From positions 62,001 to 126,000 of the forward strand of contig JACEFZ010021792.1 in the NCBI GenBank assembly GCA_014155875.1: a stretch of DNA of 64,000 nucleotides, written 5' to 3'. Position numbers and translations under genes: made by a program. Source of the stretch: Cepaea nemoralis (Eukaryota > Mollusca > Gastropoda > Stylommatophora > Helicidae). The notes below the pieces were generated by a model, which searched no databases, was not told where the DNA came from, and was given only the letters and a program-made list of their open reading frames with translations. Shown one piece after another: positions 11,094 to 21,955 of the stretch; the stretch's first letter is position 1; every line of letters begins with the position of its first letter.

Positions 11094-11497
11094 CCAATCC
11101 TTGTTGCGATGTCATCATTGGTTACCTTCCAGAGGTGAAGGATATGCCACATGACGGTATTATATCCACCGTCACTTGTAACATTGATAATACCATTCCA
11201 CCACCATCAAAAATCACTATTCATGATGTATTACCACCTGCAAATGAATGTATGTATGCCAATTTGGCAATGTCATCACAGGAATGTAGTTGTGTAAATG
11301 TAACACCAAGTTGTAATGTACATGATAACCTTGAGATTACAAATGCAGTAACCAGATCTACTGCTCGAATGCAAGACCGAATCGATCAGACAGAGGCTTT
11401 ACAGCTAATAAGCCCAGTTGTAACATCTCCTGAAACAACCAGGGAGAAATTTATAACAGCTCAAAAAGTTGATCGATCGTTGCAAAAGTATTTTTAA
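11042..11497 (+). pseudogene. Protease end and linker to integrase, broken
   Basis: Continuation of the protease in a second frame, with the family block CCDVIIGYLPEVKD near 11100. A low-complexity linker leads to the integrase. The frame is closed by a TAA at 11495-11497, although the same frame continues with plausible coding sequence straight after it up to 11609. The stop therefore looks like a lesion rather than a gene end. Confidence 0.75.
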
Positions 11498-12019
11498 TTA
11501 ATAGGCCAAAAGCCACGAGTAGCAAAGAACGCTAAATGGTATTTTGCTCTGAAAAACGGAATTCTGACACGGTACTATACCAAAGGTTCTGGCACTACAG
11601 AACAAACGGTGCTACCTTCAGAAAACCGCAACCAAGCGTTACAGCTAGCGCATGACATACCCTTTGCAGGGCATATGGCGTATGCTAAAACACGAGCAAG
11701 GTTAAGTACTCAATTCTATTGGCCTAAATTTTGCAGTGATACCAAATTGTATTGCAGATCGTGTGACATCTGCCAAAAGCTTGTTAAAAAGGGGAAACAC
11801 CCGCAAACAGAACTGCAAATCACTGATTTGGCAAGTAGACCGTTTGAAAAGATCTCGGTCGATATAGTTGGTCCTCTTAACCACATAACATCAAGAGGAA
11901 ACAAATATATTGTTACAATAATTGATTTATGTAGTCGGTGGCCAGAAGCCATTCCGATGAAGAATATAACTTCCAAAGACATCATGGAAGTATTCTTCCA
12001 TATTTTTGCAATTCCCTGA
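11498..12019 (+). pseudogene. Integrase, zinc-binding and first catalytic part
   Basis: Contains the HHCC zinc-binding module (His in LAHD and AGHM, Cys pair in CRSCDIC, about 11640-11775) and the start of the DDE core with the first catalytic Asp in KISVDIVGPL near 11860. The frame ends at 12019, and the core continues in another frame from 12006, so there is a frameshift between the first and second catalytic residues. Confidence 0.85.
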
Positions 12020-13850
12020 TACCATCCTTTCAGATCGGGGTAGCCAGTTTATTGCCGCAGCTACACAAGCATTTACTAAGATGTTGGGGGTGAAGCAATG
12101 CTTTAACAGCCCGTACCACCCACACTCCACAGGTATCGTAGAAAAGATCAACGGCGATCTTAAACATATGCTCTCAAAAGTAACCCAAGAACATCCCGAA
12201 GACTGGGACACGTATCTACCTGCTATTTTATTTGCATATAGGGAAGTGCCACATTCCAGCACTGGATTCTCACCATTTGAAATAGTGTATGGTGCCAAAC
12301 CACGTGGCCCATTATCATTGTACCAGTCTATGCTTACTGAAAGTAAAACCATATTTACACCCATTTCATCGTATGAACATGTAATATCATTGCGCGATAG
12401 AATCATGAAATCATGTGTGTTAGCAAAAGAAGCACTACAAGAATCTGGTGCTATCTACCGACAATACGCTAACAGAGGAAATAGAACCATTACTCTGACG
12501 CCAGGACAGGACGTTCTTCTCTTATTGCCAAGTGACAGACATCTTCTCACAGACTCATGGCAAGGACCGTTTAAAGTGTTACGACAAATTTCGACAGTAG
12601 ATTACGAAATTGCAGTTAGGGACAAACACAAGATTTTTCATATTAACATGCTTAAACCATATTACCACAGGGACGACAAACAAGTAGAGACTACAGCAAG
12701 CACAACAATAGTGGACCAGACAGACGACAACGATACTGACGAGATACCAACACCAGTACTGGACACGACAACCAACCTACAGGACATAAAGGTAAATCCC
12801 AAACTGACGCAGACACAGACTGACAGTTGCAGACAAGTATTACAAGACTACAGTACAATTTTTTCTAACAACACAGGACAGACAGACTTAGTGCATCATC
12901 ATATTATTTTGACATCTGACATCACAATAAAATGCAGACCATATTCCATTCCTATACACTACAAAGACAAATTACACCAAGAAATTATTGACTTAGAAGC
13001 AAACCATATCATCCGACGTTCACAATCACATTTTTGTTCACCCATTGTCATTGTGAAGAAAAAGGACAACACAATAAGACTCTGTGTTGACTATAGGAAA
13101 CTCAACAGCATTACACAGTTTGATTTAGAACCAATGAGCAACTGTGAAGACATACTAACTGAACTGACTGACTCACGTTACTTTACTAAACTGGACATGA
13201 CAAAAGGTTACTGGCAAATACCTGTACATGCTGACAGTATATATCTGATAGCATTTGCCACACCCTGGGGACTATACGAATGGTGCAAGTTACCATTCGG
13301 GCTAGTTAATGCTCCAGCAACCTTTGTCAGAATGACAAGACGACTTTTGACAGGCATTTCCAACAACATTTGGTACATGGACGACATTTGCATACATACA
13401 AGGAACATGACAGACCACATAACAGCACTACAGCAGACATTCGACAGGATTAGACAACATGGACTGACAATAAAACCATCCAAAATTGATATAGCCTTTC
13501 AAGAAATTACATTTTTGGCCTATAAGATCTCAAATGGCTTCATATCAACTGACGATAACATCATGTCTAGAATTTTGAAATTGTCGCTTCCGACAACCAA
13601 AAAAGAGTTGCGAAGTGTGTTAGGTCTTTTGAATTACTATAGACAATTTATCCCTCATTTTGCTGAATTGACCATATGTTTCACTGATTTACTAGCAAAC
13701 AAACATCCAAAATTTATTGTAAATAGCGAATGTTTAAGGCCTGCATTTGCGAAAGTATTATCTTATTTTTCCAGTGAACCTATTCTAAAATTACCTGATC
13801 GTAGCACTATTTTCAGGCTAAGATGCGATGCGAGCTCCGTAGCTATTTGA
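12006..13850 (+). CDS. Integrase C-terminal part, reverse transcriptase and start of RNase H
   Basis: Opens with the rest of the DDE core: second Asp in LSDRGSQF near 12030 and Glu in GIVEKINGDLK near 12135. A GPY/F-type module (WQGPFKVL near 12560) follows, with the ILHINMLKPY-like end of Ty3 integrases. After a linker rich in Thr and Asp comes a Ty3-type reverse transcriptase: SPIVIVKKKD, LCVDYRKLN, TKLDMTKGYWQIPV, LPFGLVNAPATF, the YMDD catalytic box near 13376, and FLAYKIS. RNase H begins with a CDAS block and is cut by TGA at 13848-13850. There is no break between integrase and RT, which shows that integrase-first is the true gene order. Confidence 0.9.
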   Translation: MQFPDTILSDRGSQFIAAATQAFTKMLGVKQCFNSPYHPHSTGIVEKINGDLKHMLSKVTQEHPEDWDTYLPAILFAYREVPHSSTGFSPFEIVYGAKPRGPLSLYQSMLTESKTIFTPISSYEHVISLRDRIMKSCVLAKEALQESGAIYRQYANRGNRTITLTPGQDVLLLLPSDRHLLTDSWQGPFKVLRQISTVDYEIAVRDKHKIFHINMLKPYYHRDDKQVETTASTTIVDQTDDNDTDEIPTPVLDTTTNLQDIKVNPKLTQTQTDSCRQVLQDYSTIFSNNTGQTDLVHHHIILTSDITIKCRPYSIPIHYKDKLHQEIIDLEANHIIRRSQSHFCSPIVIVKKKDNTIRLCVDYRKLNSITQFDLEPMSNCEDILTELTDSRYFTKLDMTKGYWQIPVHADSIYLIAFATPWGLYEWCKLPFGLVNAPATFVRMTRRLLTGISNNIWYMDDICIHTRNMTDHITALQQTFDRIRQHGLTIKPSKIDIAFQEITFLAYKISNGFISTDDNIMSRILKLSLPTTKKELRSVLGLLNYYRQFIPHFAELTICFTDLLANKHPKFIVNSECLRPAFAKVLSYFSSEPILKLPDRSTIFRLRCDASSVAI

Positions 13851-14228
13851 GGGGTACTGCTTCAAGAGCACGACCAAATATTGTACCCTGTATACTACGT
13901 CTCCCGGAAATTGAACACCAGTGAACGAAATTACAGCACGCCGGAACTTGAAGCCTTCGCTCTTGTGTTCTCGGTACGTAAACTTTCGAGATTTCTTTTA
14001 GGTAAACACTTCATTATTGAAACAGACAATAGCCCTTTGACATTCATCACCAGTGGTACCCCAAGTAACCACAGAGTGGCCAGATGGTCCCTTCTTCTAC
14101 AGGACTATAGCTTCGAAATCAGACATATACGAGGCTCACATAACTCTCTGGCTGATCTTCTATCGAGATGTCCATACGACTCACCCAATAGCCAGGTAGC
14201 ACCCGAGCACATTGCAGATGGTGTATAA
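13851..14228 (+). pseudogene. RNase H, remainder after the in-frame stop
   Basis: The same frame continues past the TGA with VYYVSRKLN, the RNase H block YSTPELEAFALVFSVRK, ETDNSPLTF near 14022 and the terminal HIRGSHNSLADLLSR. Length and motif order are complete, so only the single stop separates it from the upstream part. Confidence 0.85.
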
Positions 14229-14231
14229 ACT

Positions 14232-15490
14232 GCAACGTAAATAGTGCTCAACACCACAGCCAATTGTGACTTTATGTCAGTTACGCTGTGAAGAACAGTG
14301 TGATAGGGAAGATTTAATCTCCCATTGTAAATATATTGTGTACATATTGTTATTATTATGTGAATGAATGGGTCGTATAATTGTGAGAAATGTGAATGAA
14401 TGCCATTACTATTGTAAATATGTAGTATTATAAGAAATAGACACCACAAGTGTCACAGGACAGTACTACAGGACCCAAAAGACTTACTTAGCTGGAGAGG
14501 CGCCAAGTAATCCTGAGTACAGCTACAAAGATGGTCCACGACGTTTTAACAAGTACGAATGATGACCTTGACAACTAATCCGAGGATAAGACGGAAGAAG
14601 CTATCCAACAGCTTATGACAAGATCTGGGTGCTCCGTGTATTTAAAGTACATCTAAAACGAGAGACCTTGAGTGTGCAACAACACAGCTCTACACTTCCG
14701 TTAGATGTCCATATTAATTTGAAAGTTAGCGTACCATAATAAAATGTTTATAAATTTATGACAATTTTATGAAAATTTGGGTATAAAACATTTCCATATA
14801 CGAAATTGTATATGTCGAGTTTTGTTAGATGTAATCTCAGCATCGTAGCTTGATTTACTTTTTCACAAGAGTGACCTTTTGTGCACTTTTGTCAAGGAGG
14901 ATCAAATTATGACACTAAGAAAGAAAATTTTACTTGTAATTTATTTTGTTGAAAGCATGATAAAATTACTGTCCCTAACTTTTGTTCCATAACCAAGGGA
15001 CATAACTAAATATTGTTGGTGATGTGTAAATATGTATTGAAACTACCATGTTTGCCTAATAGGTATCACGTCAATGTGACGTCATGTGTATATGGGAAAA
15101 CTTACCAAAACTGAAGACCTTCATTGGATATTCTATGAGATAAGGGTAGATGTCCAATGTCGGAGTTATCTTATAGGTAGATACTCACAGACTCACCTGA
15201 TTATTTGTAATTTTTCTCTTTGGTGGAGAGGTAAGGGCAAGTTAGCCGTAACTACCGGACTGGCTGTGTCTCAGCGAGGTAAAAACCATGGAATTGATTG
15301 TACGTGACCAGTATGCTGGATGGGTAGGCATGGGATTTGTATGCATATTGTTTACTAATCACCTGTACATATTAAGACAAACTAAAGAGTTACGTCAGAT
15401 GAAGTGCAAAGTTCGATTCTGACAAGATAAAGAACAGCTATATAGAGTACATGAAAGGAAAACCTTTCATGAGAATGAGGGGGGGGGGAA
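14232..15490 (+). other. LTR-element 3' non-coding region and polypurine tract
   Basis: About 1.2 kb without a convincing reading frame. It ends in a G-rich polypurine tract (GAATGAGG, a G run, then AA, 15472-15490) directly before the 3' LTR, the normal site for plus-strand priming. The length without coding is somewhat large for this class. Confidence 0.7.
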
Positions 15491-16081
15491 TGTCAGAGTC
15501 TCACCCAGGGGTATAACGCGTTGTCTGCACCAACGCCCGACAATGCAACGCTGATCTATTATAAGCACTACAGCTATAACGCGGCGTCTTCAACAACGCC
15601 AGGCAATCAACGCTGAGCGATACTAAGCAGTCGGCGGTCAGCTGGAACACAGCGTGAACATTGAGGGGCCACGCGGGCTGACTCGAGCACAACTGTGGTG
15701 TGTGCTGAAAGTCGAGAGAGACTAGGCTTGGGGGCCGTGACGGACTGACGGGTGAATGCAGCTTGAGAGTTTTATGCATGTCTTGATAGCTAGCCTGTAT
15801 CACCGTTGGAGATGGAACGCCTGTCTGTGTGACTTGTAAGTGGAGTGCATTGATGTATTATTATATTGATGTATTGATTGCTTGCATTTATAATCTATTG
15901 GATATTGTGAATTGCGATTGCGCGAAGCTTGTATTGTTTCTGATGTGTGCAGTGTGCGAATGCGAATAAATAGCGCGAATTATATTATCGGCTGTTAGCC
16001 TCGTGTTATTTGATAAGCATAGTTAGTGTCACACTTGTCAAGATACGAGCCATACTTCTTGCCCTAAGCAAGACTTTGACA
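15491..16081 (+). repeat. 3' LTR
   Basis: 591 bp, from TGTCAGAGTC to TTTGACA. It carries six extra bases near 15960 and a few substitutions relative to the 5' LTR, giving an estimated divergence near one percent by eye. This points to recent insertion. Confidence 0.9.
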
Positions 16082-17584
16082 AGTGCCATTGGTGGGAACT
16101 TGAGGAAGGCAGTTGATGGTTTCATCATCGAAGAAGGAAGTTGCATTTAAGATGTTGCTGAAATGTTCTGCCCAGCGTTGAAGGATTTCTTTCTTATCGG
16201 TGACCAATGTTCCCCCATCTGCACTGAGGAGGGGAGCTATGCCTGGTGATGTAGGACCATAGACCACTTTCAGTGAGTCGTAGAAGTTTTTCATAGCATG
16301 TCTGTCAGCAAAGCCTTGAATTTCATCAGCTTTGCTGCTCAGCCAGGAGTCCCGCATGTGCCGAAGTTTCTGCTGCACTACTCTCTGAATGTTCTTGAAG
16401 GCATCTTTTTTTATGTTGACTTCGGGTCATTCAAATGTGCCTTGAGGAGAAGATGTTTCTCGGCCAGCAATTGGTTGATGTCTTCGGAATTCATCAAACC
16501 AATCTTTATGCTTTCGGGGGGCTGGACCCAGGATTTCCATAGCAGTGTTGTAAATTATGTCCTTTAGGGCTCTCCACTCTGTTTCTGTATCCTGTGTAGC
16601 AGTAGCATTGGGCTTGAGGCGGTCTTCCAGCATATTTTCAAACGACTGCTGCATTTTCTTGCTGTTTAGGCGGGTGACATTAAGTTCGTTTTTTTTTTTT
16701 TTTTTCATTTTTACCCCTTGAGGACGCCGTGGTGGCTTGATGTGAATGTTTATTTTCGAGACAATGAGACGATGGTCTGTCCAACATTCGGCACCACACA
16801 TGGATTTTGTTACCCGAACGTCTTGTCTGTCACTTCTCCTGACGATGACATAGTCAATGAGGTGCCAGTGTTTCGAGCGAGGGTGCATCCACGATGTTCT
16901 ATTTCTCATGGGGAGGCGGAAAATTGTGTTGGTAATCAGGAGATCGTGTTCGGCACATGTCTGAAGGAGGAGGGGTCCATTGCTGTTACAATTTCCGACT
17001 CCGTGCTTTCCAATAATGCCACTCCAAGAGGTGGTGTCCGTGCCTACTCTGGCATTGAAATTCCCGAGGAGTATAAGTTTGTCTCCTTTGGGAACAGATG
17101 TTAATACATTGTGCAGGTCCTCATAGAACTTGTTCTTGACATCATCTTCGCTGGTCATAGTTGGTGCGTAGACACTCACAGTGGTTGCATGCTTCCTTCC
17201 ATTCAGCAGGGGAAACTTAATAGTCATGAGCCTGTCGTTTATAGCCTTTGGAAATCCAGCTAATTTGCCAACCAGGGCCGACTTAATGGCAAATCCCACA
17301 CCGGATTGGCGTCTTTCCTCGCTTTTCCTTCCACTCCAGAAAAATGTGTAGCCGGCACCTATTTCACAGATTTGGCCTTCTTCTGCAAGTCGAGGAAGAG
17401 TTGCGCAATTCGTCGACCTCACTCTCTCGCCTGAGTCCATCTGAATCCAGTGGCAAGACAAGTCGAGACGACTGGAGACGAATACAGGTGCAGTGGATGA
17501 CCAGGGCGCTCTACGTGCCTTGCCGTGCTCATTACGTTACACAACGATTTGCAGGTAAACGCCGTCTTGCCCGGTGAATCATGC
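16082..17584 (-). mobile_element. LINE with C-terminal C2H2 finger, 5' half (endonuclease)
   Basis: On the minus strand the frame 17461-16427 is an AP-type endonuclease: GVGFAIKSALV, VSVYAPT, LLGNFNARVG (usually GDFNARVG, here Asn replaces the catalytic-region Asp), LIDYVIVR and CWTDHRLIVSKI. A connector follows (16378-16064) with WAEHFSNILN. The coding continues at 8039 after the LTR insertion. A poly-T run (16688-16706) gives a Lys run inside the frame. The outer boundary at 17585 is set by a 12-base duplication, CCTGTTAGGTAT, also at 6229-6240. Confidence 0.85.
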
Positions 17585-17596
17585 CCTGTTAGGTAT

Positions 17597-18180
17597 ATGT
17601 GAAACCAGATGGACAGGAATGGGCATTATAACATCTGAGGAATATACAGTAATCTATTCTGGAGGAGAGAAACAACAGCGAGGAGTAGGAACATGATGAG
17701 ATGAGATGAGATGAGACAGAGAGATCAAAATCGATCAAAGGATATTGGACTGTATCAGACAGAGTGTTACTGGTGAAGTTGAGTGGAAGACCTTTTGATG
17801 TCAACGTCATACAAGTTTATGCACCAACAGCAGACAGTAGTGATGGCAACATTGATGAATGTTATAATGATTTAGAGAAAGTGAGTGTCTACGAAGTCTT
17901 CGAGAAATTCAAGAATTCTGAAATAAATATCATAATGGGTGACTTGAAAGCCAAAGTTGGAAATCAACAGGACGGATGCATAGTAGGCAAGTATGGACTA
18001 GGGTAACAGAATGAAAGAGGTTGCAGACTTGTATAGTGGGCAAAAGAGCATGATTTGATTATTGGAAACACCTGGTATCAAGGAGATTGTGGACATGGAG
18101 GAGTCCTGATCATAAGATCAGAAATCAGATTGATTACATTCTCATCAACAGAAGATTTTGAAATGCTTTAAAAGTCGCAA
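17597..18180 (+). mobile_element. RTE-like LINE, endonuclease part (resumed)
   Basis: Continuation of the LINE cut at 6240. It holds SGRPFDVNVIQVYAPTADS near 17785, the INIIMGDLKAKVG block (normally GDFNAKVG) near 17925, GKYGLG, and NQIDYILINRRF near 18125. Several stops and frame changes show it is dead. The reverse transcriptase that should follow is missing, and the sequence changes at about 18180 into another LINE. Confidence 0.75.
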
Positions 18181-20035
18181 AAACTATACCAAGCGCGTCA
18201 TTCGCAACTGCGAGCCTAACAAGACAAGTCACTTGAACAAGACAAGAACCCTGATACGGGGGGAAATGGCGCGTGGCAAGAACACCAAAAGACACGTGGC
18301 ATCCAAGATGTGCAGCGTGGGAGCCGACAAAAAGACGAGCGGAGAGAATCTACCTGCGAGGTGCAGCAAACAACAAGGCCCTCAAGCAAGCTCTAATGAA
18401 GTTACCACGAGGAAGGACAACGACAACCCACCACAAACAAGAGCCAAACCTACTGAGAAGCAGAGAGAGGAGAAAGACACCAGAGTCGGAAACATCAGAC
18501 TCACTGACAATCAAGTGGGTTGTCAAGCGTATACAAGTCGAGCTACCAGATGAAGAAATCCTGAAGCAGCTACGAGAATAGAATCTCCACATCCGAATCT
18601 TGATGGTGGAGCGGCTCGTCACCTACTCCAATATGCCTACAATCTTGGCGGTGGTGACGACAGAGGGCAGAGAGATGCCGAACACAGTCTCAATCAACAA
18701 GAAAATGCAACAGCCAGAGAGATTCATCCCAATTGTCAATCAATGTTCAAGATGCCAGAAGGCCGGCCACAGCAGAGCAGCATGTAGCAGTAAGACGGAA
18801 ATCTGCCCGTACTGCGCCGATCACCACGCCTTCAAGGAGTGTCCGCTGGCCAAGCTGGACAAGGACTTCCGAGCACCCAACAACAAAAGAAAGTGCGCCA
18901 ACTACCTGGGCAAGCATGGAGCTAGATACTTGAGCTGTCCATACCTCCAAAAACACAGAGACGCCTTAAAGTTCGCCATTACCACAAAGACTCCATATAA
19001 GGACGCTATGCGGAGGTGCGAGACAGCCACGTGCATCTCACAAGCGGAAAAAGCTCAACTGCAAGACCAGATATATGTGCTAAAGAAGCAAATCAAGCGG
19101 CTTAAAACTCCGGCACCGACCAGCGACAATGAAAAGCTGCTTGCTGAAATAAAGGAGATCCAGCAAAACATCAAGCAAGAAGTGGAACATATGGCCGTGA
19201 TGAAGAAGGAAAACGAAGAAATGCTACCAACCATCTAAGCAGAGAGAGAACTGCTAAAACCGAAATTGAATTAATCCAAAACAAACCAACAGAAGCCATG
19301 CAAGAGAACACAGAAAAACCGCAAGATGAAACCCAACAAAAGACCGAGCCGGAACCGCAAGCTAAGGCTAACAGCCCAACCACGAAGCCTAAGAAATCCA
19401 CGAGGGAATCATTATCCCACCGAATCTCTGAAGGCGGCAGAGAATACCCACTCGGACCCACCCTGGAGGAATGCCTAGAATTGATAAAATTGGAGGAACG
19501 CAGGCACAAGGAATTCAAAAGGCGCTGGGATGAAAGAGAAAAGAAGAAGCTCAAGAAACTCAGGAAACCGGTAGTATACTCGGATAGAATTACTGGCTTT
19601 GAGGACGGACCCGGCTACACGTACTATAAAGAAGACGGAGAGGTGGTCCGATGGCTGACAGCGGAGGAAGAAATCGAAAGGCAACAAAAACTCAAAATGG
19701 AAAGTGAAAACAGGCGCAAGGAGGAAAATAATAACATCGAAAAGCTTCTAAATGCAATACACAAAAAAGGAGGCAAAAATACCAAATAAAAAGTCCTTAT
19801 AAGGACTGCAACCACTCAAACCAGACGAACCAGCAGCCTTCACACTCAAAAGACACCACCAGAGGAGACGGGCACAAAAGACAGTCACCACCAACCCCCC
19901 AGCTGACGTCACAGACACAAAAGCCGATAAAACCAGTCCGGATCAGGACCAATTAGTAAGAGCGCACAAGATAAGAATCAGGGTGAATAAGCACACAAAA
20001 ACCACGGACCTCAACAATAACCACAGCTGAAAGAA
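18181..20035 (+). mobile_element. LINE ORF1 (Gag-like, zinc knuckles), broken
   Basis: The frame from 18273 carries a Lys/Arg-rich N-terminus, then VELPDEEILKQL, a TAG at 18579-18581, and in the same frame down to 19238 the block FIPIVNQCSRC with a CCHC knuckle (C-X2-C-X4-H-X4-C) and two further Cys/His clusters (about 18740-18945). This is the usual end of Jockey/I-type ORF1 proteins. A charged coiled-coil region follows in another frame (19298-19789). About 240 bp of non-coding sequence follows before hAT sequence begins near 20036. No ORF2 follows. Confidence 0.75.
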
Positions 20036-20195
20036 GCAGGTTGAAATTTGGAATGTAAATTGCAAAACTAGATGGTTATCAATTCAACCAGCTGTTGAAA
20101 TGATTGTAACCCAATGGTTGGAGTTAAAGACACACTTCGAAATAACAAGACAAAGTGAAAAGTGCTACACGGCTGAAATACTATACGGAATGTTT

Positions 20196-20580
20196 GGCAT
20201 TTCTTATCTTATAGCTCACTGGATTATAGGAGGCCTGGTGTTCAATGACAGTGAGAAGTCCTGATCGTTCGGGTCCCATCGATTGACGGACGTCGGTCGC
20301 GGCGATTGGGCAATCTTGAGCATAACCTACGATGGGTAGCGTTGTGGTATTCAGTTGTGATAATTTGGTGTGTCCAGTGTGTGCCACGTGGTTACACACC
20401 CGCTTCACACGCGTGATCCGGGACTGTTTCCGGATCCGGTCAGGGATGTGCACTACTGACGAGCTCAAATGAGGGCGAAACTCGAGTCTAGTGCTTCCAT
20501 ATTGGCGTGGATAGGCCTTAGGTTCATACCAGAATGCGATCAGCGTTGCCAGTAGTGGGTTGTGCTCAATATTTAAATTT
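20196..20580. mobile_element. Small insertion carrying a hammerhead-ribozyme motif
   Basis: About 385 bp between two halves of the hAT coding sequence. It is more GC-rich than its surroundings. It contains no coding capacity but does contain a complete type-I hammerhead-like sequence at 20450-20494. Only a short TTT-type duplication is visible at the edges. The element family is not recognised. It could be a retrozyme-like or Penelope-derived sequence. Confidence 0.6.
20450..20494 (+). ncRNA. Candidate hammerhead ribozyme, type I
   Basis: Stem I GCACTA (20450-20455) pairs perfectly with TAGTGC (20489-20494). The core CTGACGA (20456-20462) fits CUGANGA. Stem II GCTC/GGGC (20463-20466 with 20473-20476, one wobble) closes a six-base loop, and GAAA (20477-20480) follows. 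A short palindromic stem III ACTCGAGT (20480-20487) ends in the canonical cleavage triplet GTC (20486-20488). Stem III is too short to be stable alone, as in animal hammerheads thought to act as dimers. Activity is inferred, not shown. Confidence 0.8.
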
Positions 20581-20957
20581 CAAATCCCGAAACAACCACA
20601 TAATCAATTTCTTATCTTTTTACAACCCATTCTAAGTGAAGTGCAAAAAGTTAATAAACTGTTTGAATCTAAAAATGTTGATAAAATTAAATTACTTGAC
20701 GATCTCACTTTGCTATTTCACTCCATTGGTACATATTTATATTGCCAACTTCTAAAGCTGATTTGTTCACTTGCACTACATGGAGCTATTTGGCTCCTAA
20801 GCCATACATGGGATACCAAATAGAATCAAAAATTCATGATTTAAAAACAAAAGGACTGTTAACAGAAAATTAAGAGAACAACTTAAGAAAGCGCTGTCAG
20901 ATTTTCTTGTTCCATTATTCAAGCAATTGAAGCAGAAACTTCCTAAAAATTTATATG

Positions 20958-21609
20958 TGTAACATGCCTGGGTTCATTAACATTGGGCGTGATGGACCTA
21001 AGCGAAAGTGGTACTATATAAACAAGCTAACCGGCCCTGAGAAATAATAGACGGAGGTAAAATGAGGCTGGGTGGTAGGTCCCCGGAAAGGGCAAATAAG
21101 AAGACAGACGGGGAAGGTTGGAGGCAGTGAGTTTAAGGGGAGAGTCGAGGAGGCGTCAGCCCCCTAGTGTGGTCGTGAGACAGGACAGCTTGGGCTGGGG
21201 AGTAGTGTTGTGGGGACTGGGTAGTTAGTTGAGGCCTAGACCCAGAGTGGGTTGGATCGAGTGAGTTCGGGCCGGGGAGAGTGGCCGGTTAACTGTCGTG
21301 GTGGATGAGATTAAGAAGGCCTGGAGAAGGCTGTGTGTTTTTTTTTAGTGTTAGGTTGTGATGAGGAAATATTCTGGAATTACTGTTACTGGATGTATAT
21401 ATGTTGCCTGTTTCCGTGTTCATTCATTATTAACGGGATATTCTGTGCGCAAACGCAATCTTGTTCAGTGACTAATAGATGTGTACTACAGTACTGACTT
21501 GTGTTGTGGGACATGGGGATAACCCAGCTTACACTCTGCAGTGATATAGAAGGAGCACCAGGACATAGACAACGACCAATCTCATTCTGTTGCAAAAGAG
21601 ATTGTGACA
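20958..21609 (+). mobile_element. Solo LTR
   Basis: 652 bp beginning TGTAACATGCC and ending GTGACA, inside the hAT transposase. The flanking 5-mers ATATG (20953-20957) and AGATG (21610-21614) are a near-perfect duplication, and the transposase reading continues if one 5-mer and the LTR are skipped. A TATA-like ACTATATAAAC lies near 21013. The strand is markedly G-rich from 21050 to 21330. No internal retroelement sequence remains. Confidence 0.65.
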
Positions 21610-21731
21610 AGATGTATTGAAAAATCTTTCACTCTTTTCTGTTAACAATATACTTCAGCCAGTAAAGGACATACCTAAATATTGTCAAGTTATGAAATTT
21701 GAACAACGAAGACACAAACAATAGATTGCTT

Positions 21732-21773
21732 GATGTATTGCCTGGCATATTTCGCTGCATCTCGTCAGGAACA
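21732..21773 (-). ncRNA. Hammerhead-like motif, Penelope type
   Basis: On the minus strand CTGACGA (21768-21762), GATGCAGC, GAAA (21753-21750), then GCCAGGCAATACATC with the cleavage position at 21732. The core is intact. Stem I has four pairs including one wobble. Confidence 0.6.
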
Positions 21774-21907
21774 TACTGCAGAATTCACACAACATAAATG
21801 TTAAAATTACCGTGGTAGACAATTGCCATTGCTGTGCGAACGTGTGTATATTTCAGCTTGAAGGATTTATCTAGTTATTTTGCTTTATGTTGTGTAAATT
21901 CTGCATT

Positions 21908-21955
21908 ATGTACCTGATGAGATGCAGCGAAATATGCTAGGCAATAAATCGCGCA
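21908..21955 (+). ncRNA. Hammerhead-like motif, Penelope type
   Basis: CTGATGA (21914-21920), GATGCAGC, GAAA (21929-21932), then TATGCTAGGCAATAAATC with the predicted cleavage after 21950. Stem I pairs ATGTAC with GCGCA imperfectly. The core is intact. Confidence 0.6.

Larger units (their letters stand above)
8040..16081 (+). mobile_element. Ty3-type LTR retrotransposon with integrase before RT (Gmr1-like order)
   Basis: A full-length element of about 8.0 kb bounded by two near-identical LTRs that begin TGTCA and end TGACA. The interior encodes, in order, a Gag-like protein with coiled coil and zinc knuckles, an aspartic protease, integrase, reverse transcriptase and RNase H. Integrase ahead of RT is the Ty1/copia order, yet the RT, RNase H and the integrase GPF module look Ty3-like. 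That combination is known from the Gmr1 group. The flanks AGTGTC (8033-8038) and AGTGCC (16082-16087) are an imperfect target duplication. Four disruptions (frameshift near 11070, stop at 11495-11497, frameshift near 12010, stop at 13848-13850) make this copy non-functional. Confidence 0.9.
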
